Below, piece by piece: positions 44,015 through 54,098 of a DNA stretch of 64,000 nucleotides. The DNA is taken from contig NZ_RQHT01000003.1 of NCBI RefSeq assembly GCF_004770905.1, forward strand, positions 62,001 to 126,000, given 5' to 3'. Source of the DNA: Leptospira bandrabouensis. GTDB lineage: Bacteria; Spirochaetota; Leptospiria; Leptospirales; Leptospiraceae. Each line of letters opens with the position of its first letter. The first letter of the stretch is position 1. Both the position numbers and the translations under genes were made by a program. The notes beneath the pieces are model-generated. The model made no database searches. It had not been told where the DNA came from and worked only from the letters and a program-made list of their open reading frames with translations.

Positions 44015-45359
44015 ATGGGGAATTTTAAGTTTTGTTTTGTTTGTGAATTGTCATTCCCAATTTGGATCCGCAAAAGACCTTTTGGGACTATTAAATTGGG
44101 AAGACACACCTAAAATTTTATCATTTTTCCCTGCTTCCGATACAATCGATGTAAATCCAGAAACGAACATTTCTGTATTATTTAGTCATCCTATGTCCAT
44201 TCAATCTTGTGTTTCGGCTTTTTCTATGGAACCACAAGTGAGAGGTGCATTTGAAACTAACGATTTAAGTTTGAAATTTTTCCCAAAAAGTGAACTACCG
44301 TCAGGTGGTTATATAATCAAAGTCACAAAACAGTGTGAAGCTAAAAATGGAAAGGATTTGGACCGAGTTTATACCATTCCTTTTCGTGTTGGAGAAAAGG
44401 AAATTCCTGAATCTCCTGAATTAGAATCTTTCATTGTATTCACAGGAACCGAATCGGAATGTTTGGCTGGTGGAAATTCCACAGATCTTAAGTTAGGTGA
44501 TGTTGGTTCCGTGTGTTCAGGGATTCCTGGGCCACCTACGTTACTCATTCGATTCACAAAACCAATGAACCAAAAAGAAGTAGAATTGGGGCTAAGGATC
44601 GAACCTTCTCTTTCTTATCGTTTGGAATGGGAGAACCCATCGCAGTTTAAAATTTTACCTGATTCCATTTTGTTACCTGAGACAAGATACCATATCTTAT
44701 TCCCGAAAGGAATCCATGCATATGATGGAGCTGAACTTAAGGAAACTATACAACGAAATTTTTTAGTGGGGCCTGACTTAAGTGATCCAGAAGTCATAGG
44801 ATTTGGTTTAGAATCACAAAACTGTGGATTAGGAACTCAAGAAATAGGTTCGGTGACAGGTGCTCGCTGGGATTCTAATTTTTGTTTTTGGAGCCGTGGT
44901 TTACCTATATTAAGTCCTAACTTCTACCAGTTTAGAGGTGGCGATGATGGAACTGGGATTTCAGGCAGCACTCTTGCTTGCGCGGATGTGAATACTGATA
45001 ATTTTCGTATCTTTTTTAATCAATATATGGATACAACCTCAGTGATTGGTGCAAGTAGGTTATCAAAAATTTCACCACCTTCGACAAATATTCGTTTGTC
45101 GACATGGGTTTGGGCAAATTGTCAAACAACATATCCATTTGGGTGTAGAGAGTTAACCTATTCCTATGCGGAAAGTGAGGCTAGTTGTAACGGTACGTTA
45201 TTCGGAAATATTGCGACTGGTGGTGATTTTAATATATCGGCCTCGGCCTCATCGCCAAACTTTTATCCGTATTATGAATTTCGATTGGAACCAGAAGCAA
45301 AATCTATTTCAGGAAAACGGATGAAAGTTGGATTTGTGATCCAGGTGGAGGCAAAATGA
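44001..45359 (+). CDS. Lipoprotein with Big_5-type Ig-like domains
   Basis: A 452-residue lipoprotein (lipobox LFVNC, Cys17) with GGAGG ribosome site. Two SbsA Ig-like (Big_5) units are visible: PKILSFFPASDTIDVNPETN to IPFRVG, and PPTLLIRFTKPMNQKEVELG to RNFLVG. The C-terminal part (from PDLSDPEVIGFG) has many Cys and Trp and no family I recognise. It may sit on the outer membrane next to the TolC-like channel or help present the exported protein. Overlaps its neighbours at both ends (14 and 4 bases). Confidence 0.8.
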   Translation: MKLVKWGILSFVLFVNCHSQFGSAKDLLGLLNWEDTPKILSFFPASDTIDVNPETNISVLFSHPMSIQSCVSAFSMEPQVRGAFETNDLSLKFFPKSELPSGGYIIKVTKQCEAKNGKDLDRVYTIPFRVGEKEIPESPELESFIVFTGTESECLAGGNSTDLKLGDVGSVCSGIPGPPTLLIRFTKPMNQKEVELGLRIEPSLSYRLEWENPSQFKILPDSILLPETRYHILFPKGIHAYDGAELKETIQRNFLVGPDLSDPEVIGFGLESQNCGLGTQEIGSVTGARWDSNFCFWSRGLPILSPNFYQFRGGDDGTGISGSTLACADVNTDNFRIFFNQYMDTTSVIGASRLSKISPPSTNIRLSTWVWANCQTTYPFGCRELTYSYAESEASCNGTLFGNIATGGDFNISASASSPNFYPYYEFRLEPEAKSISGKRMKVGFVIQVEAK

Positions 45360-45892
45360 AATATATATGGATTCTCCTAGTGGTAACTTTGTTATCTTGC
45401 CATTTTGATCGTCATCATTTACAAAAAATCACTTACCCATTACCAAATGGGGAAAAGATGCTTTTTGTAAATACTATCTCTCCAACTTTTTATGATTCTT
45501 ATGATGAAGTAAGAGATGTTAATCATTTGATTTCCGAAACATTAGAGGAGTTGGGATATTCTATTGTGATCGGAGATAAAGTATGGGAAGATCAAGAGAT
45601 AAAGCGTATAACAAATGATAATATAGAAGTGTTTCAGAAAAATTTGAAACCGGAATGGACAGAGGAAAAACCAAGAATTCAAATTTGGAAAGAACGTGCG
45701 ACTTCGGTAGGTGCTACCGGTGTATTTTTATTACGTTATCACTTTTCTTTAGAAAATAAAACCAAACGAATTAGAATGTTTTGTATTCGTTTTGATAAAA
45801 ATGAAATCAGTCGTTTTGATTGGAACTGGAATCCCGACGAACCAATTCCCTTTTATGAATCGTTTCGGAATAAAGAGGAGGGGGAAAAGTGA
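45356..45892 (+). CDS. Lipoprotein of the export operon, function unknown
   Basis: A 178-residue lipoprotein (TLLSC, Cys15). It has mixed alpha/beta character (HLISETLEELGYSIVIGDKVW; GATGVFLLRYHFSLENKTKRIRMF), similar in pattern to small periplasmic assembly lipoproteins, but no family is recognised. ATGA and GTGA overlaps on both sides show tight translational coupling within the operon. Confidence 0.7.
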   Translation: MKYIWILLVVTLLSCHFDRHHLQKITYPLPNGEKMLFVNTISPTFYDSYDEVRDVNHLISETLEELGYSIVIGDKVWEDQEIKRITNDNIEVFQKNLKPEWTEEKPRIQIWKERATSVGATGVFLLRYHFSLENKTKRIRMFCIRFDKNEISRFDWNWNPDEPIPFYESFRNKEEGEK

Positions 45893-46392
45893 ATCAAAGA
45901 TACAGTATGATCTTAGTGGTTTTGGTTTCACTTTCTTGTTCAAAACCAGTGTCCGATCGATCAGAATTGAAAATTTTAAAGGAAGCATATCGTTCTGGTC
46001 ATTTAACAGTTGTAAACTCAATTTTAAAAGATATCCAAAAGAATCGAAAATTTGTCAGTGAGGAAGAGGTTTTGTTTGCAAAAACCTTGTTCTATCAAGG
46101 TAATTGGAGCGAGTTTTTCTCTCATTGGAATTCGATACAAAACAAAACTCCTGAAATCGTTTTACTTTATTTTAAGGCAGTAATTCTTTCTAAAACACAA
46201 GTAACCGTTTCTGCGAATGATGAATCGAGGCTCGTTGATTTATTGACTGTCTCACCCGAAGCATGTTTGTTATATTTAAAATTCACCAAACACAAAGATA
46301 GAATTCACGAAAAAAAACTTTTATTGGCCCAAGGCAAACAATTTCAAACCCATTTGGATCGATTACAAAAGGAGTTGGGTGAAAAAAAATGA
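45889..46392 (+). CDS. Lipoprotein of the export operon, helical
   Basis: A 167-residue lipoprotein (VSLSC, Cys17), starting at GTG in the overlap GTGA. It is almost all helical with TPR-like repeats (ILKEAYRSGHLTVVNSILKDI; LFAKTLFYQGNWSEFFSHW). It may be a periplasmic assembly factor. Not recognised; it overlaps its neighbours by four bases. Confidence 0.7.
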   Translation: MNQRYSMILVVLVSLSCSKPVSDRSELKILKEAYRSGHLTVVNSILKDIQKNRKFVSEEEVLFAKTLFYQGNWSEFFSHWNSIQNKTPEIVLLYFKAVILSKTQVTVSANDESRLVDLLTVSPEACLLYLKFTKHKDRIHEKKLLLAQGKQFQTHLDRLQKELGEKK

Positions 46393-47021
46393 AACGGTTT
46401 GGCTTTTATCAATCGATTGGTGACAGAATTATTTTTCTAAGAGGAATGGTAAAAAAACAATTAGAGGATTTGTATCAGTCTCCTTTTTCTTTTCTGTTTC
46501 TTTATTTCTTTCTATATGGATTTCATTGTATTTTGAATTGGTCCGAGTTTATGAGTTTCAACAGAAGTTTAGAATTGAATGCAATTCATTCGGGAAAACA
46601 AATTTCTCTTTGGAGTTTGTATCCTTTTCAAATAGTCAGCGTGTTGTTGGTATTTTTTCTGTATTGGTTCCTATCCTTGTGTATCAATTTTATCTTTTCC
46701 TTTGGGAAAACTAACAAAGAAATATTTAGAGGCAAAATTTTCTCTTTTTCCTTTGGTCTTGTCCGACAGTTCTTCTTGTTTGTATGTCTGCTCTTTGTTG
46801 GGAATCAAATATTGGGCTTACTACAATACTGGGAATATTATTCGATTTTAGTGGTTTTATTTTGGGTTAGTTTATTTTTACTTTTTGTCATTCAAAATGG
46901 AGATTTGTATAAGAAGTTATTTTTCCAAGTAGATCATTCTATTACTTTTTTGTCGCATAGTTTGGGTTATGTGAATCCGATAGTCTTTGTTTTTGTGATT
47001 CTGGCATTGGCAAATGTATGA
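46389..47021 (+). CDS. Polytopic inner-membrane protein of the export operon
   Basis: A 210-residue protein with about five membrane helices (FSFLFLYFFLYGFHCIL; IVSVLLVFFLYWFLSLCINFIF; QFFLFVCLLFVGNQIL; YSILVVLFWVSLFLLFVI; IVFVFVILALANV) and a charged cytoplasmic N-terminus. The layout recalls Yip1/YckC-type proteins, but no motif confirms it. Coupled by four-base overlaps to lipoprotein and adaptor genes, so it may be an accessory part of the inner-membrane complex. Confidence 0.7.
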   Translation: MKRFGFYQSIGDRIIFLRGMVKKQLEDLYQSPFSFLFLYFFLYGFHCILNWSEFMSFNRSLELNAIHSGKQISLWSLYPFQIVSVLLVFFLYWFLSLCINFIFSFGKTNKEIFRGKIFSFSFGLVRQFFLFVCLLFVGNQILGLLQYWEYYSILVVLFWVSLFLLFVIQNGDLYKKLFFQVDHSITFLSHSLGYVNPIVFVFVILALANV

Positions 47022-48421
47022 ATTTTAGCAGAATGGCTGGACTAAAACAATGGATTCGCAAACTCCTTGTAGTCGGGGTTTTGTATGTAATTTCCGCAGT
47101 TTTTTATACTCTTTTCTCTACATGGAATATCAGGAGTCGCTTTCCTCTACTTGCAAAAATTTTATATTTTCCTAATTATTGGGAGGTGTTGAATGAAGTT
47201 TCTGCAACGGAACAACCAAAACAAAATTTGGTGTTTGAAAAACCTCGTTTAATCGAAGAAAATAAGATCATTGAATTTCCAGCAGTAGTGGAACCTACAA
47301 AAGAAATTCAGTTGCACAATAAACAAATTGGTCGTATTCGGAAAATTTACGTTGAGGAAGGAACTGTTGTTAAAGAAGGACAAATATTATTGGAAATCGA
47401 TGATGAATTGTTGCGATTGGAAGGGGAAAGGCTTCGTCTTTCTGCGCAAGTATCTGAATCAAATGCTAATATTGCCTTAGAAAAGTGGAAACTTGCAGAG
47501 AAACAGGTTGATGTAAAACTTCGAGAAATAGATAAAAAAACGGAATGGATATCGTTAGCAGAAAAGGAATGGAATATAAGTAAAGATCTGAAAGAAAAAA
47601 AGATAATACTTTGGAAACAAGGTTTTATTTCTTTATCTGAGATTGAAAAACTAAAACAGGAGGAACAGTCTAAAGAAACCCAATATAAAAACCTAATTCG
47701 GGATCGGGAAAACCTGATATCGGGAATGAATTTAGAATTAGAATCCGAGAATTTAGATTTTGAAGAAAGGTTAAAAACTTGGAGAAAAAAGAATACTTCT
47801 CTCGAAAAATCTGAATATGAATTAACGCAGTCACATCTTAAAATTATCAAAAACCAAATTAAATCGAACGAACAATTATTATCTGAAACAAAACTAAGAG
47901 CTCCTAAATCAGGAAAAATTTTAAAAATACAAATCAAGGAAGGGGAATTAACTACTCAATCTCCTGTGATGCTTTTAGTAGAAAAAGGAGAGTTATCAGC
48001 GGGATTCCAAATAGGTGAATCAGACCTTTCCTTTTTTACACCTGGGAAAGAAATCCTTTTTATTCCTTCTTTAGATAAAATGCCAGCAATCAAAGGTAAG
48101 TTGGACCACGTCGGTGGATTTTTGGATCCAAGGTCACATAGTATTGGAATTAAAGTTAAGTTAGATTCAAAACAAAATAATATTTTACCTGGAATGTTTG
48201 GTTTGGTGCAAGTGAAACTTCCCGAAACTGTCGGAAAAATAATAATTCCAAAATCATCACTTCATGGAAATGAAATTAATGGTCATTATGTAAACATAAA
48301 AGGAAAAGATGGGGAGATAAGCAAACGATACATTCAATTTAAACCGTTTTTATTGAACGAACTAGAAATTCTATCTGGACTTACCTTGGAAGACGAAGTT
48401 GAAACTAGTTTGCCTTTATGA
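47018..48421 (+). CDS. Periplasmic adaptor (membrane fusion protein) of RND type
   Basis: A 467-residue adaptor with N-terminal membrane anchor (LLVVGVLYVISAVFYTLF). The lipoyl/biotinyl halves are GRIRKIYVEEGTVVKEGQIL and LRAPKSGKILKIQIKEGELT, separated by an unusually long coiled-coil hairpin of about 180 residues (145-300). The beta-barrel and membrane-proximal part follow (ELSAGFQIGESDLSFFTPGK; DPRSHSIGIKVKLDSKQNNILPGMFGLVQVKLP), typical of RND adaptors. It should connect the RND pair with the TolC-like channel. The coiled coil is longer than in AcrA, nearer to HlyD-type lengths. Confidence 0.88.
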   Translation: MNFSRMAGLKQWIRKLLVVGVLYVISAVFYTLFSTWNIRSRFPLLAKILYFPNYWEVLNEVSATEQPKQNLVFEKPRLIEENKIIEFPAVVEPTKEIQLHNKQIGRIRKIYVEEGTVVKEGQILLEIDDELLRLEGERLRLSAQVSESNANIALEKWKLAEKQVDVKLREIDKKTEWISLAEKEWNISKDLKEKKIILWKQGFISLSEIEKLKQEEQSKETQYKNLIRDRENLISGMNLELESENLDFEERLKTWRKKNTSLEKSEYELTQSHLKIIKNQIKSNEQLLSETKLRAPKSGKILKIQIKEGELTTQSPVMLLVEKGELSAGFQIGESDLSFFTPGKEILFIPSLDKMPAIKGKLDHVGGFLDPRSHSIGIKVKLDSKQNNILPGMFGLVQVKLPETVGKIIIPKSSLHGNEINGHYVNIKGKDGEISKRYIQFKPFLLNELEILSGLTLEDEVETSLPL

Positions 48422-51399
48422 ATCTTGAAAATTACGTTCTTTCCCTGTTGCAACACAAACGTTTGTATTGGGTTTTATTTTTTTGTATTTTTTTGGGTGC
48501 CATCTTTAGAATTCCTGAATTAGAAATTTGGTTATTACCTAAATTAACACCAACTCGTTATTATGTGGTAACGGAATATCCGAATCATTCGGCAGAAGAT
48601 ACAGATCTTTCTGTAAGTATTCCTATTTCTGAAATGGTTTCTTCTGTAAAATCGGTAAAACGAATTAGAAGCGATTCAGAACATGGAAAGTCAGTGGTTC
48701 AAATAGATTTAGATTTTGGAGCTTCGGTTTCTGAGTTCAAAGATCAGTTGTATCAAACAATCTTAGAAATGAAAGATAAACTACCGCTTGGTGTTGTGGC
48801 ACCGAGGTTGTTACAGAGTGGAACAAAAGAAAGACCTTTTATCGAAATCTTGATTCCGAAAAGAGATAAAAAAGATTCCACTAGTTTTGATTTCTCATTG
48901 CAACAGTTAGTCTTTCAATTGGAACGAATTTCTGGAGTAAATGAAGTCCGCCTCATAGGAGATCCAAAACAATCTTCCTTTATTTCACTGAAATCCAAAG
49001 TTTTCGATATTTTTCCTATTACCATTCGTGAATTGGAATCGCAAATCCAATTGGCAATGCGAGGAGGATCGCTTGGAAAAATAGAGGGATATGTAAAGGA
49101 TACAGAGTTAAAGTTTAGTTCTCAAATTCAGAAACAGGAAGACCTTTTAAATTTCCCGGTAGATTTAAGGGATGGTCACTCGGTACATCTTGGGCAATTA
49201 GCAACCATATTTGAAGAAAAATTGCCAAATGAAAAACTCACTCGACTAAATGGGAAAAGTGCTGTATACATTGCAATTTTTACAGATCCATCCGCAAATC
49301 CTCTGTTTGTTTCTTCGGATGTTCAAAAAAAAATTGAAAATTTTCAATTAAATTTTTCTCCGATTATATTTTTTGATGCCTCAAACGAATTACGGATTCA
49401 GATAAAGCAGTTTGTCATTAATTTAGTTTGGAGTTTATTGTTTGCTTTTTTGTTTTCCTATCTGCTATATCGGAGTTGGATTCCATCTTTTATCTTATTA
49501 GTATCAGTAGTATTTTCTCTTTTACTCTTTTTTCATTTAGTTTTGTTTTTTTCTATTTCCATCAATTTGCTTAGTTTAGGTGGTATTTCTGTTGGGATAG
49601 GGATGTTATTTGATGCAAGTAATTTGGTTGTATTCTCAATTCGTAAAAAATTAGAAAAGGAACAAATCTCTGATTCCATCTCTAAGGGAATTCGCTCTGT
49701 TCTTATATCTTTATTTTCTTCTTCTTTAACTACTATTGTTGTCTTTATACCGCTACTTGTGGTCCCGCTAGAGTGGAAAAGTTTTTTTTCTGATTCTGGG
49801 ATTTGTATTGCCTTGTTAGTTTTTTGTTCTTTTGTTTCATCCTTTTGGATAGTTCCTTTGGTTACGATTTCTTTTGCAGAATCATTTAAAGGGGCTGATC
49901 TACACCTCGGTTTAGATAAATTTTTGTTTTCTAAATATGAGGAATCTTTTAAGGGATGGCAAAATCTAAATAAAAAAGGGATAACATCTGTTATTTGTAT
50001 TTTGGTTTTTGTTTCTTTTCTTTGTTTTGGATTTGATTGGCAAATATTTCCGAAACAAACAAACCTCGGTTTGTATTTGCAAATGTCTCCTAAATCTAAC
50101 CTTTCACTGACAGAGGAGCTTAGCGTTGTTCGGGAATTACAAGATAAAATTCAAAAAATCAATCCAAATGGACCTTACTTAGTTCTCCCTCAACAAAGAT
50201 TTGATAAACAAGGACAAAATCCTAATAAAGCAATTCCAATCCAATGGAAACTACTTGGGTTACAAGATCTCAAAGAATTGGAATCTATCTTGGATGAACA
50301 CCTTTCGAAGAAAAAATGGGATTGGAAATTGGAGCCGATCGAATCACAAGTGTCTATTGTTCTTCCATTTCTTCCTAAGGATTCTATCATTTTTTTGCAT
50401 GAATCTTTTGATGAGTTATTAAAATTTACAAATCAATTTAAAAACAAAACAAGTAAACTGGGGTTTGATGGAAGTTTCAATTTTTCTCCAAAACAAATCA
50501 CAATGGAAGAGTGGTCGCGTAACCAGATTCCGATCCCCGAATTGATGCCTAACGAGGACGACTTAAGACAGAGAATTCTTTATCGCGGGAATCAAGTGTT
50601 TTTGGGAACTATTGGAGAAACAAAGAAAAGAGATTTGTATTTGGGAATAGATACTTCGGATTTTGATTCTGATGGAATAGAAGATTCCAAACGGATTCGT
50701 TTTAAAACCAAAACTTACGATTCAACTTTTATCGATTCTCTTTTTACTTATAAAAAACAGGAAAGTTTTACGGAATACCATAGAGAATCTGGTTTGTATT
50801 ATAATGAATGGGTAGGCGATTTTTTTAGCTCTGATTCAAACTTTTTTACAAAAGAGACTGGTTTATCGGTAATACAAATTTCCGCGAAAAAGGAAATTCG
50901 CAAGTTTTATCTAAATCTTATACTTTTGCTAATTCTTTCATTTGTATTTATCTATCTGGCTCTAGTGGGAATTTATGAATCTTTTCTTATTCCTGGTTTT
51001 TATCTAGGAATATCTTTATTGTATTTGGTCGTAACCATTTCTTTTTTAATTATTCTTTTACACGAATTCCATTTGGGGCATTACATAGGTTTAATAGTTT
51101 TGTTGGGTTTGTCTATCGATAGTATTTCTTTGTTTGGCGAAAGGTGGATGGAATTCCCCAAAGGAGATCCAGATTCAAAGAAAATGGAACTATCTTTTCG
51201 TTGGTTGGTTTCGCCGATACTTCTGAATTCTGGTACAACTCTAATGGGTGTTTTCCCTGTGATTTTATTCGGGGTTCCTGGTTCAGAGTTCTCTCAGGCT
51301 ATCGCATTAACTATGTTTGTTGGTATTCCCATTTCTGTTTTCTTTGTTTTTTATATCTATCCAGTTATATTCCAAAAGTATTTGGATAAAAAAATATGA
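48418..51399 (+). CDS. RND-family inner-membrane transporter subunit A
   Basis: A 993-residue RND protein: one N-terminal helix, a periplasmic porter half, helices 2-7, a second porter half and helices 8-12. TM4 reads GISVGIGMLFDASNLVVFSI; Asp399 aligns with the proton-relay Asp407 of AcrB, but the second relay Asp (Asp408) is Ala. TM10 reads GLIVLLGLSIDSISLF, with Asp901 where AcrB-type pumps have Lys940. So it has an altered charge set. TM11 still has the GTTLMGVFPVILFG pattern. Overlap of 4 bases with the next RND gene suggests a heteromeric pump. Confidence 0.88.
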   Translation: MNLENYVLSLLQHKRLYWVLFFCIFLGAIFRIPELEIWLLPKLTPTRYYVVTEYPNHSAEDTDLSVSIPISEMVSSVKSVKRIRSDSEHGKSVVQIDLDFGASVSEFKDQLYQTILEMKDKLPLGVVAPRLLQSGTKERPFIEILIPKRDKKDSTSFDFSLQQLVFQLERISGVNEVRLIGDPKQSSFISLKSKVFDIFPITIRELESQIQLAMRGGSLGKIEGYVKDTELKFSSQIQKQEDLLNFPVDLRDGHSVHLGQLATIFEEKLPNEKLTRLNGKSAVYIAIFTDPSANPLFVSSDVQKKIENFQLNFSPIIFFDASNELRIQIKQFVINLVWSLLFAFLFSYLLYRSWIPSFILLVSVVFSLLLFFHLVLFFSISINLLSLGGISVGIGMLFDASNLVVFSIRKKLEKEQISDSISKGIRSVLISLFSSSLTTIVVFIPLLVVPLEWKSFFSDSGICIALLVFCSFVSSFWIVPLVTISFAESFKGADLHLGLDKFLFSKYEESFKGWQNLNKKGITSVICILVFVSFLCFGFDWQIFPKQTNLGLYLQMSPKSNLSLTEELSVVRELQDKIQKINPNGPYLVLPQQRFDKQGQNPNKAIPIQWKLLGLQDLKELESILDEHLSKKKWDWKLEPIESQVSIVLPFLPKDSIIFLHESFDELLKFTNQFKNKTSKLGFDGSFNFSPKQITMEEWSRNQIPIPELMPNEDDLRQRILYRGNQVFLGTIGETKKRDLYLGIDTSDFDSDGIEDSKRIRFKTKTYDSTFIDSLFTYKKQESFTEYHRESGLYYNEWVGDFFSSDSNFFTKETGLSVIQISAKKEIRKFYLNLILLLILSFVFIYLALVGIYESFLIPGFYLGISLLYLVVTISFLIILLHEFHLGHYIGLIVLLGLSIDSISLFGERWMEFPKGDPDSKKMELSFRWLVSPILLNSGTTLMGVFPVILFGVPGSEFSQAIALTMFVGIPISVFFVFYIYPVIFQKYLDKKI

Positions 51400-54074
51400 G
51401 CGACGATTGGATTCGAATATATCGTTTCCGACTTTTGACTACTGTATTGTTTTTTGTGTTACTTTCTACTCTTTCGATCCAAAGGTTAGTATTTGCGCCG
51501 GAAATTCCGGATTTAGATGACGACAGTTTACAAATCACAACTTTTTGGCCAAATAAAACAGCACTGCAGATAGAGGAAAATATAACAAAACCGTGGGAAC
51601 AAATTTTAAAATCAATTTCTGGATATAAAAAAATAGAATCTATTTCAGAAATAGGGAGCTCTTTGATTCATTTGGAATTGGAAAGAGGATTTGAAAAACA
51701 AAATTTGATTCAAATCATTCGAAATGAATACCTTTTGCAAAGACAAAGATTCCCTGAGGATTCTCATTTTCCGAAAATAAAATTCGGTAAACCAGATAAC
51801 CATCATATTATCATTTTACAAAATATTAGAGAGGGGAATGAAAAAAGTAGAAAGGAATTAGAACAGAAAATACGAAATATTTCTGGATTAGAATCACTTA
51901 CTCACTATTCGCATAAAGAAAGTGAAATGGTAGTTCAAGTGAATTCAAATTGGATTCATGCAAAGGAATTTCCTTCTTTATCTCAAATTTTTACTACCAT
52001 TCGAAATTACCATTGGGGATTTGGATTGGATCAATCAAATCAGATTTGGTTTCAAAAAGATTTTCCTGTTCAGTTTACATCTTTTTCTCAGATGGAAATA
52101 CCGTTTCGTTTTGGAGAAGGATTTAAGTTTACTTCATTGGGAAAGTTGTCTTTAGAAGAGAAAGTCCTTCGGCACGGAACACGGATTAATGGGCTAACTT
52201 CGGAAACTATGATTTTGAAAGCAGAGAGCCATATCTCTCAGTATCATCTTACCAGAGAATTGAAAACGTTATTAGAAGAATATACAGATTGGATTTTGTT
52301 ATATTCAAGTCATCAGGAAATGATGAACGATTGGTTTCGATTTTTTATCATTTTCTTTTCCGTGGATTTGTTTTTGGTTATTTTTGTTTCTTATCTTGGG
52401 TTGGAAGGGATAAAACTTTCTGTTTATTTTTGTGCTTATTATACATCCCTTCTGGTTTTCCTTGGCGTTTGTATTTTATTTGCCATCCCCATTGGTAAAA
52501 TTTTCCTATTTTTACTGATTTTATGGAAATATTTTTTTGCCATTGTTTCGGTAAGACGGGTTGGGGTTTGGGTCAAACAGTCATTTTTTTCCTTCTTTAT
52601 TTTTTCTATATTGATTTACCTTGATTGGATTCCAAAAGTTTTTGGTTTCATCTTATTATCGAACCTCTATTTTTTTTTAGCCATTACATTCTTAAAAAAA
52701 CTTTTTACTCCCTTTGTTTCTATTACTTTCCCTCAGTTTTATTGGTCTGGATTAGATTCTATTGTTTTCTTAATTAGGAAATTTTGGAATCAACCTGATC
52801 GTTCCCAATCGTTTTCTAAATTTCTTTTAGTTTCTTTTTTTCTTTTTAGCAGTTTCCTATTGGCAATTTATTCTGCTATTTTCTTTCATCCACTAAAGAT
52901 TCCCGATGGAACCATTCAAATGGCTAAATTGGAATTTCCAACTTCAATCCCAGAACAAGAATCTCTTCGGATCACGAAACAAGTGGAAGATACAATTTTA
53001 AAAAAACGAATCACTGATTTATTAGTGGTGAAACAAAATCCATCGAATGCTGTTTTTTATTATCTTTTGAATGAGAAGGGTCTCGAAAAAGGTTTGCATA
53101 ATTTACCAACTGAATCCGGGTATTTTCATACTTTGGGTGACTCAGAAGTTGAGACAGGTTTTATCCTTAGATTTTCCAATGCGGATACGCAAGTATTAGA
53201 AAATAATATTCTCCCTTTAGTTCCTTGGCTCCGTAATTTTGATGGAATTTCGGAAGTGGTTTTGTGTTTCCAACCTTCCACCGAAGGCCTTGAGTTACAT
53301 GTTCCATCGACATTTGGAAATATATTAAGTTATGGTATTACAGATGTAATAAGAGAAAGGTCTTTGGATTTGCAACCAGCGATTGTTGGTAGGATGTTGA
53401 TAAATAAAAAGTTAACAGACATTCGGTTCTTAGTAGATCAAAACAAAAATCTGGAAAGATACCAAGAAAAAGGAGTAAAATTAACGAAAGGAATCACTTT
53501 GTTTGATAAATCATTTTCTCAGTATAAGGAGATTAAAACTCCAGGTAGAATCTACCATAAAAATGGTGATACTAGTTTGGAAATTTTAATCAAAGGACAA
53601 AATATAAAGTGGGATGAATTAAAATCCAAAATCAATCTGTTTCTTAGTAACGGGCCTGTAAAACTATCTGAAATTTCCCTTCAAAAGAAATCAGAAATGA
53701 AATATCGTCCTATATTTTTGTTTTTTTGGATTGGTTTGTTTCTCTTTCGTAAAAAATCAAAATTTCATTGGTTTTTAATATTAAACCTTTTTTTAATCCT
53801 TTGGAAAATACAGACTTCCTTTTTCAGCGATGAGTATTTGGTATTCGGGACAGTTTGTATTTCCCTCTCGGTGTTTCATTTTTTGACAATAGATTTATTA
53901 AAAGTAACTTATAAGATGGTCCCACTTCTCTTTTTGGTTTTCATTTCCTATTTATTCCCTGGAGAAGGTGGCAAATTCTTGTTTGAAGGATTGTTCCTTG
54001 TTCTAATATTTTTTATTTCCAAAGATAAAATATTTTATATAGGAAATTTTTTTAAAACCAAAACTACTTTTTGA
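51396..54074 (+). CDS. Divergent RND-family subunit B
   Basis: An 892-residue protein with RND layout but strong divergence and shorter length. It has an N-terminal helix, the porter half ITTFWPNKTALQIEENITKPWEQILKSI, membrane helices at about 315-440, a second porter half and only a compact C-terminal membrane part. The TM4-like helix reads LFLLILWKYFFAIVSVRRV, with Lys378 where the relay Asp should be. No acidic relay residue is obvious. It is therefore probably not a proton pump by itself but a structural or regulatory partner of the preceding RND protein, comparable in principle to MdtB/MdtC asymmetry. AT-rich coding. Confidence 0.8.
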   Translation: MSDDWIRIYRFRLLTTVLFFVLLSTLSIQRLVFAPEIPDLDDDSLQITTFWPNKTALQIEENITKPWEQILKSISGYKKIESISEIGSSLIHLELERGFEKQNLIQIIRNEYLLQRQRFPEDSHFPKIKFGKPDNHHIIILQNIREGNEKSRKELEQKIRNISGLESLTHYSHKESEMVVQVNSNWIHAKEFPSLSQIFTTIRNYHWGFGLDQSNQIWFQKDFPVQFTSFSQMEIPFRFGEGFKFTSLGKLSLEEKVLRHGTRINGLTSETMILKAESHISQYHLTRELKTLLEEYTDWILLYSSHQEMMNDWFRFFIIFFSVDLFLVIFVSYLGLEGIKLSVYFCAYYTSLLVFLGVCILFAIPIGKIFLFLLILWKYFFAIVSVRRVGVWVKQSFFSFFIFSILIYLDWIPKVFGFILLSNLYFFLAITFLKKLFTPFVSITFPQFYWSGLDSIVFLIRKFWNQPDRSQSFSKFLLVSFFLFSSFLLAIYSAIFFHPLKIPDGTIQMAKLEFPTSIPEQESLRITKQVEDTILKKRITDLLVVKQNPSNAVFYYLLNEKGLEKGLHNLPTESGYFHTLGDSEVETGFILRFSNADTQVLENNILPLVPWLRNFDGISEVVLCFQPSTEGLELHVPSTFGNILSYGITDVIRERSLDLQPAIVGRMLINKKLTDIRFLVDQNKNLERYQEKGVKLTKGITLFDKSFSQYKEIKTPGRIYHKNGDTSLEILIKGQNIKWDELKSKINLFLSNGPVKLSEISLQKKSEMKYRPIFLFFWIGLFLFRKKSKFHWFLILNLFLILWKIQTSFFSDEYLVFGTVCISLSVFHFLTIDLLKVTYKMVPLLFLVFISYLFPGEGGKFLFEGLFLVLIFFISKDKIFYIGNFFKTKTTF

Positions 54075-54098
54075 TACCCCAGAAAGTTGAGGTTCTTT

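Noticed and set aside
47347..47937. 196-codon frame antisense to the adaptor gene
   Set aside because: Its Ser/Phe/Ile-rich translation is what the Lys/Glu-rich coiled coil gives when read backwards.
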